Below are positions 25,455 to 34,255 of a DNA stretch of 64,000 bases, in pieces. Below the pieces are notes generated by a model. The model worked only from the letters and a program-made list of their open reading frames with translations, had not been told where the DNA came from and made no database searches. The position numbers and the translations under genes were made by a program. Position 1 is the first letter of the stretch. Each line of letters opens with the position of its first letter. The DNA comes from Rheinheimera aquimaris. GTDB taxonomy: Bacteria > Pseudomonadota > Gammaproteobacteria > Enterobacterales > Alteromonadaceae. The stretch is from assembly GCF_020531985.1 (NCBI RefSeq), contig NZ_JAJAVQ010000002.1, forward strand, positions 682,001 through 746,000, given 5' to 3'.

Positions 25455-26344
25455 AATTGTTAGCCGCAACAGCATCACCACTAAAACGGGCACGCAAGCT
25501 TGTCGGTGTGCTTATCGTAATCCTGGGCGCAAGCTATGCGATGCAGCAGCTTTTGTTGCTACTGCAGCAACAGCCGCAGGTAAGGCATGCGTTTTATGCC
25601 GGGCTGATGGCTGCAACAGCAACGGCTGCCGGCACCTTGCCGGCATTGTTCTTACACCGCTTGTCACAGAAGCTGCATGATGTGATGTTGGGGTTCGGTG
25701 CCGGTGTGATGCTCGCGGCCTGTATGTTTTCACTGATTATGCCTGCCCTGGCGCTGCTGGCAGTGCGAGATGCGGCAGTGTGGTACGCGCCTGGCAATGT
25801 CGGCGCCGCCATTTTGATGGGTGCAGGCTTTATGTTGCTGCTGGAGCGGCTGGTGCCGCACCGGCATTTTATCAAAGACGAAGACAGGTTAAGAGGCCAG
25901 ACGCTGCGGCGTAGTTGGCTGTTTGTATTTGCTATAGCACTGCACAATATGCCTGAGGGGCTGGCTATAGGGGCATCTTTTGCCGGTGGCGACGACGGTG
26001 CTGCCAAAGCGCTGGCTATTGGTATTTCAGTACAGGATATTCCGGAAGGGTTAGTGGTGGCGATGGCGCTGCTGGCGGTGGGCTATAGCCGCGTGTTTGC
26101 AGTCGGCATTGGTATGTTATCTGGCTTGACTGAACCTGTAATGGCGCTGCTTGGTGCAACCGTACTGACTGGCTCAGGCTTATGGCTGCCACTCGGATTG
26201 GCATTTGCTGCCGGTGCTATGTTGTTTGTCATCAGCCACGAGATGATACCGGAATCGCACCGGCAGGGGCATGAACTGGCAGCAACCAATGGCCTGATGC
26301 TGGGTTTTGTCCTGATGATGTTACTGGATACGGCGCTGGGTTAA
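25451..26344 (+). CDS. ZIP-family metal transporter (GufA-like)
   Basis: A 297-residue inner-membrane protein with about eight helices. The metal-site motifs are HNMPEG (165-170) and QDIPEG (195-200), the pair seen in GufA-like ZIP proteins. ZIP transporters import divalent metals such as Zn, Fe or Mn. Its start overlaps the sodA stop (ATGA), so the two are translated together under the Fur box; manganese for SodA is an attractive substrate, but that is inference. The first 20 residues are basic and may lie in the cytoplasm. Confidence 0.88.
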   Translation: MKLLAATASPLKRARKLVGVLIVILGASYAMQQLLLLLQQQPQVRHAFYAGLMAATATAAGTLPALFLHRLSQKLHDVMLGFGAGVMLAACMFSLIMPALALLAVRDAAVWYAPGNVGAAILMGAGFMLLLERLVPHRHFIKDEDRLRGQTLRRSWLFVFAIALHNMPEGLAIGASFAGGDDGAAKALAIGISVQDIPEGLVVAMALLAVGYSRVFAVGIGMLSGLTEPVMALLGATVLTGSGLWLPLGLAFAAGAMLFVISHEMIPESHRQGHELAATNGLMLGFVLMMLLDTALG

Positions 26345-26459
26345 CGCCTGGCCCGACACATTTTATTACAATCCATTTCGGGCTTGTACTGGCTGGCGCT
26401 TTCGCATTTCACTACAGTAGACGGCACAAAAACACTTCTTTATTCCCCTGGGTAATTAC

Positions 26460-29336
26460 ATGAAAAAGATATTTGTCATCAGCGCCATTGCTTTGGCCGT
26501 ACTGACAGGTTGCGCTTCAGAGCAACGTACCGCCGTTGAAAATAGCGTAACACGGCAGGTTGCCGGTGAGGTGCTGGCCAGCCCGAATGATAACCGGGCT
26601 TACAAAACATTGATGCTACCGAACAAAGTTGAAGTGATGCTGGTGTCTGATCCTGATGCACAAAAGTCAGCCGCAGCACTCAGTGTTGGCGTGGGCTTAT
26701 TGCAGGACCCGATGAGCCAACAGGGTATGGCGCATTATCTGGAGCATATGTTGTTTCTTGGCACCGAGCGTTACCCTGACACCAAAGGCTACAGCGAATT
26801 TATGACCGCTAACGGCGGTGCGCAAAACGCCTATACCTGGCTTGATATCACCAACTATATGTTTAAGGTCAATAACAACGCTTATGATGAAGCGCTGGAC
26901 CGCTTTTCAGATTTCTTTAAAGCGCCGAAACTGTATCCGGAATATACCGAAAAAGAAAAGAATGCGGTTAATGCCGAATGGTCAATGCGTCGCGAAATGG
27001 ACTTTTTTGGCCAGTACAATTTATCGCGCAGCATGATGGGTAGCCACCCGGCAAACCGCTTTCTGATAGGTAACCTGGAAACACTGGCTGATAAAGACAA
27101 CAGCAAATTGCACCCGCAGACTGTCGAGTTTTATAACCGTTATTATTCCGGCAATATTATGAAGGTGGCACTGCTGAGTAACCTGCCACTGAGCGAAATG
27201 GAGCAACTGGCGCGCAAGCATTTCAGCAGTATTGAAAACAAGAACATTGAACCGCCGAAAGTTGACGCCGAACTTGATTTCAGCAACCTCGGTGCCAAGC
27301 GTATTCACTATGTGCCGAATCAGGATGTTAAACAGTTACGGCTGGATTTCACTATTCGCAACAATACCGATCAGTTTGCGCTGAAGCCGAACGAGTTTAT
27401 CACCTATCTGCTGGGGTCAGAAATGCCGGGTACACCGGCAGAGCAGTTAAAAAGCATGGGGCTGATTTCTAAACTGAGCGCCTCAGCCACGCCAGACTTA
27501 TACGGCAACTATGGTTCACTGACGGTAGATGTAGAACTGACCGATGCTGGTATGCAAAACCGTGAAGGCATTGTCGCCACCATCATGCAGTATATCGAGC
27601 TGATAAAGCGTGAAGGTGTTGATGCGAAATACTTCAGCGAAATTCAGACCAGCCTGAGCAACCAGTTCCGTTTTCTGGAAAAGGGTGATGAGTTTGGTTA
27701 CGTCGCCAATCTGACCGATGCGATGCAAAAAGTGCCAGCCAGAAACGCCATTAACGCGCCGTTTTACTATCAGCGCTTTGATGCCAGTGCGATACAAAAC
27801 GTACTGCAGCAGCTGACCCCGCAACACTTGCGCATCTGGTATATCAGTAAGCAGGAGCCGCATGACAGCAGCCTGCATTTTTATGATGGCAAATACAAAA
27901 TTAAAGACATCAGCGCAGAGGAGCAACAAAGCTGGCAACAAAGCCCGCAGCTGGCGCTGAACCTGCCTGCGGTAAACCGTTTGCTACCGGAAAACTTTGA
28001 CGTAAAACCGATGGTAACGCAGAGCAAGCCGGAAATTATTCTGCAGCAGGACGGCATCAGTGCCTGGTTATACCCAAGTCAGGAATTTGCCAGCCAGCCC
28101 CGCGGTGTGTTGGAAATCTTCTTCAACATCGGCGCGCCGCAGCAGGATATCAAAGCCCGGGTACTGCTGGCGCTTTGGTACGATTTATTTAATCTGCAGC
28201 AAAGTGCCTTGGCAACAGAGGCAGACATCGCCGGCATGCAGCTGCGTCTGACTGCGGGCAGTGGCATGGCGCTGACCATTGCCGGTTTTACTGACAAACA
28301 GCCACAACTGTTGCAGCAGGCACTGGACGGTTTAACGGTCAGCGTGCAGGAGCAAAGTTTTGCTCAGGCGAAAGATCGTTACATCCGCGGCTTGCAGAAT
28401 CAGGGCAAGCAGTTCCCGTTTTATCAGGCGTTCGGCGCCTTTAATAACCTGATACGCAACGGTAACTATGAAACGGATCAGCTCATTGCAGTAGCCAACA
28501 GCCTGAACAGTGACGACCTGCAGGCGTTTATTCAGCACACGCTGAGTAACAACCAGCTGCGCATCTTTGCCTTTGGTAACTATGACAAAGCCACCGTATC
28601 GCAGGTGTTGTCCGAGCTGAAGCAGGCGTTGCCGCCGATGCGTACCGAATTACCGTATCAACGCAGTGCTTACTGGAAGCCTGTTGCCGGCCAGACGCTG
28701 GTGGTACAAAAAGATATTGATGTCGCCGATGTAGCGCTGGTAGACGTGCATATACACCCGGAACCTTCATACAGCCAACTGGCCCGGGCCACTATCTTGA
28801 AGAGTCACTTCAGTAATGTAGCATTTGATAAGTTACGTACCGAAGAGCAGCTGGCCTATGCGGTAGGCGGTACTGCCATGCAGCTGGAGGATTATGTTGG
28901 TTTTGCCATGTATATTCAGACACCGGTAAAAGGCGTGGCTGATATGCAGGCCCGGTTTGACAGCTTTAAGCAGCAGTATGCTAAAGAGCTGGATAACCTG
29001 ACAGAAGAAGCCTTTGCCCAGTTAAAAGCCAGTACGCTGGTTACGCTGAAAGAGCCACCGAAGAATATGCAGGATGAAGTTGGCCCCTTGCTGGCAGATT
29101 GGTACCGTGAAAGGTTCAGCTTTGACAGCAAGCAACAACTGATTGCCGCGGTTGAACAGGTCACCTTGGCTGATGTAAAAGCGTTTTACCGTGAAACCAT
29201 GCTAAACGACAAAGCACCACGTATTTCGGTGCAAATGCGTGGTACCAAGTTCCGGGACCAGCCATTTGCAGATTTAAAAGGCCAGATAAAAGTGGATGAC
29301 GTAGCCGCATTCCACCGCCAAATGCAAAAGCAGTAA
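26460..29336 (+). CDS. M16 insulinase/pitrilysin-family zinc peptidase, lipoprotein
   Basis: A 958-residue peptidase anchored as a lipoprotein (lipobox LTGC, Cys18). The inverted zinc motif HxxEH is His92-Tyr-Leu-Glu95-His96, and the third zinc ligand Glu is further on in EKEKNAVNAEW. Four M16 domains follow, as in pitrilysin (protease III). Substrates are medium-sized peptides; the lipid anchor places it at the periplasmic face of a membrane. It is a single gene with its own terminator. Confidence 0.93.
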   Translation: MKKIFVISAIALAVLTGCASEQRTAVENSVTRQVAGEVLASPNDNRAYKTLMLPNKVEVMLVSDPDAQKSAAALSVGVGLLQDPMSQQGMAHYLEHMLFLGTERYPDTKGYSEFMTANGGAQNAYTWLDITNYMFKVNNNAYDEALDRFSDFFKAPKLYPEYTEKEKNAVNAEWSMRREMDFFGQYNLSRSMMGSHPANRFLIGNLETLADKDNSKLHPQTVEFYNRYYSGNIMKVALLSNLPLSEMEQLARKHFSSIENKNIEPPKVDAELDFSNLGAKRIHYVPNQDVKQLRLDFTIRNNTDQFALKPNEFITYLLGSEMPGTPAEQLKSMGLISKLSASATPDLYGNYGSLTVDVELTDAGMQNREGIVATIMQYIELIKREGVDAKYFSEIQTSLSNQFRFLEKGDEFGYVANLTDAMQKVPARNAINAPFYYQRFDASAIQNVLQQLTPQHLRIWYISKQEPHDSSLHFYDGKYKIKDISAEEQQSWQQSPQLALNLPAVNRLLPENFDVKPMVTQSKPEIILQQDGISAWLYPSQEFASQPRGVLEIFFNIGAPQQDIKARVLLALWYDLFNLQQSALATEADIAGMQLRLTAGSGMALTIAGFTDKQPQLLQQALDGLTVSVQEQSFAQAKDRYIRGLQNQGKQFPFYQAFGAFNNLIRNGNYETDQLIAVANSLNSDDLQAFIQHTLSNNQLRIFAFGNYDKATVSQVLSELKQALPPMRTELPYQRSAYWKPVAGQTLVVQKDIDVADVALVDVHIHPEPSYSQLARATILKSHFSNVAFDKLRTEEQLAYAVGGTAMQLEDYVGFAMYIQTPVKGVADMQARFDSFKQQYAKELDNLTEEAFAQLKASTLVTLKEPPKNMQDEVGPLLADWYRERFSFDSKQQLIAAVEQVTLADVKAFYRETMLNDKAPRISVQMRGTKFRDQPFADLKGQIKVDDVAAFHRQMQKQ

Positions 29337-29352
29337 TGCCGTTACAGCGAAT

Positions 29353-29382
29353 AAAAAAACGCAGCTAACGCTGCGTTTTTTT
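29353..29382. terminator. Bidirectional rho-independent terminator
   Basis: ACGCAGC-TAAC-GCTGCGT stem flanked by an A-run and a T-run; serves the M16 peptidase and the convergent antiporter gene. Confidence 0.92.
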
Positions 29383-29389
29383 ATCTTGG

Positions 29390-31246
29390 TTATTGTATCT
29401 CGCTGGCTGGTGTTGACTGGCACACCTCTGGTGCATCGCTGCATTTTAACTTGCTCTGCTGCTCTTTATCTTTCATCAGCACCTGTTTTAAATCTTCAGT
29501 GCGCTGGCGTATCGCTACGCCGTACGATGCGTCATCGCCCCAGACATCGGCCAGAATTTTAAGCGAGGCGTTGTCGTGCGCCCGGAACAGGGTACCGGCT
29601 TTTTCCGCACTTTCTTCACTGTTACCCAGCAATTTCAGCGCATCGACGCCAAGATTGACTGCTGAGTCAAAGGTTTCGCGCTTAAAGTGCTCAACCCCTA
29701 ACCGCAGTAGCTGATAAGCATGGCGCCGGTCTATAGCACGGGCGGCAATACGCAGTTTGGGGAAGTGCTTATGCGCCAGCTCGACAATTTCCAGTGTTTT
29801 ATCCGGCGCATCGATGGCAATAACCAGTAACTGTGCCTCGCTGGCGCCGGCAGCATGCAATAAGTCGAGCCGGGCGGCATCGCCATAATAGGCTTTGTTG
29901 CCAAAGCGGCGCAGCACATCTATCTGATCAGCACTGTGATCAAGCACTGTCATATGATAGCCCTGTGCTGTCAGCAGCCGGCCGACTATCTGCCCAAAGC
30001 GGCCGTAGCCGGCAATAATCACATGCTGTGTCGGCTCAATGGCATCAAATTCGCGCTCTGTTGCGCGGTTTTGCACTTTTGTCTGCCAGCGCTGATAAGC
30101 AATTAACAATAGCGGGGCGCAGATCATCGATAAGGTAACTACTAACGCTGCCAGCTGCATTTGCTCGGTACTGAGGATATTTAAAGAGCCGCTTAATGCC
30201 GCCAGCACAAAAGCGAACTCGCCGCCTTGCGCCAGCGCCAGCGTAAACAGCACCCCCTGGCTTTGTTGCATGCGAAATACTCTGGCCAGAAATGCCAGTA
30301 CCGCCATTTTTACCAGAATGAGTAGCAACACCAGCCCTATTACCGGCAACAGCTGTGCCTGCAATAATGCGAAATTAATAGAAGCACCGACAGTGATAAA
30401 AAACAGACCAAGCAATAACCCTTTAAAGGGTTCTATATCGGCTTCCAATTCGTGGCGGAATTCACTTTCTGCCAGAACGACGCCAGCCAGGAAGGTGCCA
30501 AGAGCCGGAGACAGGCCGACCGCCTGCATCAAAAGTGCAATTGCTACCACCAGCAATAAACCAAACACGGTGAACACTTCGCGCAAACGGGTTGCGGCAA
30601 TGTAGCGGAACAGCGGTGCCGAGATGTACTTGCCTGCGACGATGATGCCAATAATTACGGCCACGGAAATGATAATTTGGCCATATAGCGGCAAGTGTGC
30701 AATCAGGCTACTGTCACTGTGGCCAGGGTCGACTGCGTCAGCGGTGCTCAGTAACGGCAACAGCGCCAGCATCGGAATAACAGCAATATCCTGAAACAGT
30801 AACACGGCAAAGCTGTTCTGCCCGGCCGGTTGTTTAATCCAGCCTTTTTCTGCCAGCGTTTGCAGTACTATAGCGGTCGATGACAACGACAGCATTAAAC
30901 CAAGCGCCAACGCGGCTTGCCAGCTAAGGCCCAGCGCCAGTACTGCGATGGCGAAAATTAACGCTGTGGTGAGCAGTACCTGTAGCCCGCCAAGGCCAAA
31001 TACAGCCCCTTTTAGTTGCCAGAGTTTCGATGGCTGCAGCTCCAGACCAACCAGAAACAGCATCATCACCACGCCAAATTCGGCAAAATGTTGCACCTGC
31101 GTCTGGTCGCCCACCAGCCCCAACAAAAAAGGCCCAATCAGCACACCGGCAAAGATATAACCCAGCACTGAGCCCAGCCCGAGCCGGTTTGCGACGGGCA
31201 CTGCCAGCACCGCTGCCGCAAGATAAATCGCAATGGTTTCCAGCAT
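29390..31246 (-). CDS. KefB/KefC-type potassium/proton antiporter (CPA2)
   Basis: A 618-residue protein with twelve or more membrane helices at 1-375 (NRLGLGSVLGYIFAGVLIGP, SLSSTAIVLQTL, LLFQDIAVIPML are CPA2 hallmarks), then a cytosolic NAD-binding RCK domain beginning HVIIAGYGRFGQIV at about 400. Members expel K+ in exchange for protons and are gated by glutathione adducts in the Kef branch; no ancillary KefF/G gene is next to it. AAGGTAAGCAG precedes ATG 31246, which is preferred over the ATG at 31264. The last 50 residues are charged and Cys-containing. Confidence 0.9.
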   Translation of the reverse strand: MLETIAIYLAAAVLAVPVANRLGLGSVLGYIFAGVLIGPFLLGLVGDQTQVQHFAEFGVVMMLFLVGLELQPSKLWQLKGAVFGLGGLQVLLTTALIFAIAVLALGLSWQAALALGLMLSLSSTAIVLQTLAEKGWIKQPAGQNSFAVLLFQDIAVIPMLALLPLLSTADAVDPGHSDSSLIAHLPLYGQIIISVAVIIGIIVAGKYISAPLFRYIAATRLREVFTVFGLLLVVAIALLMQAVGLSPALGTFLAGVVLAESEFRHELEADIEPFKGLLLGLFFITVGASINFALLQAQLLPVIGLVLLLILVKMAVLAFLARVFRMQQSQGVLFTLALAQGGEFAFVLAALSGSLNILSTEQMQLAALVVTLSMICAPLLLIAYQRWQTKVQNRATEREFDAIEPTQHVIIAGYGRFGQIVGRLLTAQGYHMTVLDHSADQIDVLRRFGNKAYYGDAARLDLLHAAGASEAQLLVIAIDAPDKTLEIVELAHKHFPKLRIAARAIDRRHAYQLLRLGVEHFKRETFDSAVNLGVDALKLLGNSEESAEKAGTLFRAHDNASLKILADVWGDDASYGVAIRQRTEDLKQVLMKDKEQQSKLKCSDAPEVCQSTPASEIQ

Positions 31247-31624
31247 CTGCTTACCTTGTATCAATGAGTTTCTGCCAGCTTAAGCGAAGCTGACGCAGGG
31301 CAAAACAAAAAAATGTTGAAAATAGTTCGAGTGAAAACTTTAAACAGCGTTTTATTCACGCATGCAGCTGAGTGTAAGCAGTACTCATCGTCGTTAGGGA
31401 CGCTACCGATATCACAATTTTAGCGGTATCAGGTAATTCAAACAGGCGTGCTTATACGAATTGTCCTTAAGCGGCGCTGGCGGCAAAGCAGTGTATTGCG
31501 TTAAAAATGAACTGGTCTATCTTGTTGTTGGAGTTGTAAAGCGCCATACGGATGCGGCAAAAAATAATAAAAAAATCTCAGCAAGAACCCCGATTCAGCA
31601 GAGAAAAAGACAGAGGACAACCCA
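31247..31624. other. Intergenic region between antiporter and lipase
   Basis: A 378-base gap holding the divergent promoters of the two genes. I see no convincing small gene, RNA, operator or repeat in it; a GAGG lies before the lipase start. Confidence 0.5.
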
Positions 31625-32674
31625 ATGAAAAAATCTACCCTGCTGCTACTGGCAGGCCTGCTAAGCGGTACGACGCAGGCGGCTGTTGGCGGCTATTCCG
31701 TAGTGTTGGTGCATGGTTTTCAGCCTGATAACCTGGCCAGCCGGCCAACCGGAAGTCAGGTAACCAGCAATGGTGCCACATACTGGGCCGAATACTGGCG
31801 CGACCGTGCCGATGTGCGTATTGACTGGCCTTCGCAGGAACGTGTTGCCGGTAAAATTGCCAGCGATTATGTTTGGCCAAAGCTGCAGCAGATGTCGCGT
31901 AATGGCACCTGTGCCAGCGGCTGTATTTTTGTGTCGCATTCTACCGGCGATCTGGTGACCCGTTACATTATCGATAATCAGGCGCTTTGGTTGCAAAATG
32001 CCGGCTTACAAGCACTGAATATTGTGGCGACCTTTGATTTTGCCGGTGCTGGCGGTGGTGTAGAACTTGCTGATTTAGCGGTGAATGTCGCCGGCGGCTC
32101 CGGCCTGATTGATACTACGCTGAAACTGGCACTATCGCTGTGGTTGGGGCAGATCCCATCTCCTTCAAACATTGGTGTACTGAATGATTTGCGGGTAAAT
32201 ACGGCAAGGCAATTGGCTGCATTTCCGGACAGCCGGGTACCACGGCTGAGGTTTGTTGGTGCGGGGTCTGATTTTCTCGGCGCAACCGGTGCCTTTTTAC
32301 CGGGCGAAGACGATGGCGTTGTTGCCAGTCATTCCAGCTGCGGTGCGTCATCAGCGGCCAGTTTTAACAGCTGCTCACGCAGTGTTGCCTTTGACGGCAA
32401 GTTGACATCGGTCAGTGGTCCATCCGCCTTTATGCCGTACCATTATCCGATGCTGATGAGCGAAGGTTACAGCCACAGCGATGTTATCGCCAACGGTGCG
32501 GCTGATGAAGTCACAGCGGCAAATAGTAGTTCGAATTACCTCAACGGTGAGCGTTTGCAATTTAGCACTTATGACGAAACCCGCGGCTGGTGGATTTTCA
32601 GCTCGCGCTATCGTGTAGTACGTAACTCTGGTAACACCAGCATGTCTGCGCTGGTGTATCAGGCCGCGAACTAA
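31625..32674 (+). CDS. Exported lipase/esterase (alpha/beta hydrolase)
   Basis: A 349-residue exported hydrolase: signal peptide to about residue 19, an oxyanion region VVLVHGF (26-32), and a nucleophile elbow S-H-S106-T-G where Ser replaces the usual first Gly of G-x-S-x-G. Late motifs FLPGEDDGVV and MPYHYPMLM / SEGYSHSDVI carry plausible catalytic Asp and His. Two cysteine pairs (about 96/100 and 239/248) suggest disulfides in the periplasm or medium. A membrane-anchored protein gene follows five bases after it. The lipase/triacylglycerol group is likely; the substrate is untested. Confidence 0.82.
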   Translation: MKKSTLLLLAGLLSGTTQAAVGGYSVVLVHGFQPDNLASRPTGSQVTSNGATYWAEYWRDRADVRIDWPSQERVAGKIASDYVWPKLQQMSRNGTCASGCIFVSHSTGDLVTRYIIDNQALWLQNAGLQALNIVATFDFAGAGGGVELADLAVNVAGGSGLIDTTLKLALSLWLGQIPSPSNIGVLNDLRVNTARQLAAFPDSRVPRLRFVGAGSDFLGATGAFLPGEDDGVVASHSSCGASSAASFNSCSRSVAFDGKLTSVSGPSAFMPYHYPMLMSEGYSHSDVIANGAADEVTAANSSSNYLNGERLQFSTYDETRGWWIFSSRYRVVRNSGNTSMSALVYQAAN

Positions 32675-32679
32675 CACCG

Positions 32680-33726
32680 ATGAAAAAAGTGTTATGGCTA
32701 CTAAGCCTGTCAGCCATGCTGGCAGGCTTAGGGTATTTCTGGCCACACCAGGCCGCTATTGAGCCTGTAGCGGAAACGCCAGCTAAAGCCACTCCGTCTG
32801 ACGGGACGACGGCCGAAAAAAAGCCACAGGCCAAACCTGCACACATTAACGTGACAGAGAAAATCCCTGAGCCGGTAACCGAAAGCTTTAAACTGCTTGC
32901 CAGCGCCTATGCTGCCGAGCTTAATACGCCGCCTTATTCGCGGCCGCTTAGCATTGACGATGAACACCTGCTTCAGCCTAACCAATACATAGTGCAAACC
33001 GTGCCACTGCAAGGTGGTGCCAGTGCTGCTATCGTGCTGCCGAAATACCGTTTTAGCTATCCTGAAGCGGTGCCGGTAACGTTACAGGTAAGCGGTTTGC
33101 AGGTGTCAGATGTCAGTGTACGGCTACAGCATGAAGCCAGTATGGAGCATACTGAAAGCAAAGCGATGCAAGGTACGCCAGAGCATTACACCGCCACGCT
33201 CGATGCTGATGACAGCTGGAATGGAAGTTTTGAAGTACAGGTCAGTTTTAGTGCCAGCGGTCAGCAACAGGTGCTAAAAACCGGTATCGAATATTACAAC
33301 CCGGTGGCTACAGTGACAGCTGTTGGCGAACCTTTCGGTATTGGCAGTGACATGCATATACCGGTGCAAATTGATGTCAGGCAAAGTGGCTTTTACCGGT
33401 TGCGGGCGAATTTATACACCGAGCAACGTCAGCCGCTGGCACTGCTGACGACAACTGAAAAACTCAGTGAAGGTGAGACAGAAATAACGCTGAAAGCTTT
33501 TAAAGCTGTGCTGCGCCAGCACAGCGGGCCTTTCATTATTGGCACTTTTATTTTGGAAAAACGCCCGGCGGTGCCGGGTGAGCTAACCCAGTACGGCGAC
33601 AGTGAACAAGCACAATATCAGATTGATTATTTCTCGTTAGATCAGTTAACAGACGAAACCTGGCAGCCGGATGAGCAGGAACGGCAGCGGCTGCAGTTTT
33701 TACAACAAATGGCCGGGCAGCAGTAG
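32680..33726 (+). CDS. Membrane-anchored beta-rich protein, possible lipase partner
   Basis: A 348-residue protein of unknown family. It starts with an uncleaved-looking membrane helix (about 4-21), then a Pro/Ala/Lys/Glu-rich linker (25-65), then two beta-rich, immunoglobulin-like stretches (about 115-210 and 215-300) and a charged C-terminal tail. That anchor-linker-domain plan resembles lipase-specific foldases, which are encoded directly after their lipase, but those are helical and no sequence similarity is visible here. The gene begins five bases after the lipase stop with no good ribosome site, so translation may be coupled. A chaperone or tether for the lipase is a guess. Confidence 0.65.
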   Translation: MKKVLWLLSLSAMLAGLGYFWPHQAAIEPVAETPAKATPSDGTTAEKKPQAKPAHINVTEKIPEPVTESFKLLASAYAAELNTPPYSRPLSIDDEHLLQPNQYIVQTVPLQGGASAAIVLPKYRFSYPEAVPVTLQVSGLQVSDVSVRLQHEASMEHTESKAMQGTPEHYTATLDADDSWNGSFEVQVSFSASGQQQVLKTGIEYYNPVATVTAVGEPFGIGSDMHIPVQIDVRQSGFYRLRANLYTEQRQPLALLTTTEKLSEGETEITLKAFKAVLRQHSGPFIIGTFILEKRPAVPGELTQYGDSEQAQYQIDYFSLDQLTDETWQPDEQERQRLQFLQQMAGQQ

Positions 33727-33733
33727 CTGTGTA

Positions 33734-34255
33734 TCAGGGCCGGTGTTTGGCCAGTTTGCGCTGTAAGGTACGCCGGTGCATGCCCAGCAGCGTTGCCGTG
33801 CGGCTGATATTGCCATCTTGCTCAGTGAGCACGCGGTTAATGTGCTCCCATTCCAGTTGATCCGGTGATAACACCGACGGCGTGTCCAGTACGCTGGTCA
33901 CAGCTGGTTGGGCTTCACCGCGCAGAGCCTGTTCCAGTTGCAGCAAATCGGCAGGCTTTGTCAGATAATCATCTGCGCCCAGTTTTACTGCCTGCACCGC
34001 GTTAGCAATGCTGGCATACCCGGTTAGCAGCACTATGCGGCAAGCTGGCAGAGCCTGGCGCAGTGGCGCAATAAAACTTAAACCTGACTGGCTGGCAAAG
34101 CGCAAATCTAATAGATAGCTATCGGCCTTTAGTGAAATCAGTTGTGCAGCAGTAACCGCCTCAGCAAAGCTAACGACCTCAAAGCCACGCTGACTGAAGC
34201 GGCGAGACAGTGCGTTTAGCAACGCCACATCGTCATCTACAATCACCAACTTCAT
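33734..34255 (-). CDS. RegA/PrrA/ActR-type response regulator
   Basis: A 173-residue regulator: receiver domain with Asp7-9 pocket, phosphorylation site Asp50, Thr78 and Lys100; a proline-containing linker; and a Fis-type helix-turn-helix at about 143-170 (NISRTATLLGMHRRTLQRKL). Length and architecture match RegA/PrrA/RoxR, global redox regulators. Its ATG overlaps the kinase stop (ATGA), so the pair is translated together. Convergent with the lipase partner gene. Targets probably include respiratory genes elsewhere. Confidence 0.9.
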   Translation of the reverse strand: MKLVIVDDDVALLNALSRRFSQRGFEVVSFAEAVTAAQLISLKADSYLLDLRFASQSGLSFIAPLRQALPACRIVLLTGYASIANAVQAVKLGADDYLTKPADLLQLEQALRGEAQPAVTSVLDTPSVLSPDQLEWEHINRVLTEQDGNISRTATLLGMHRRTLQRKLAKHRP

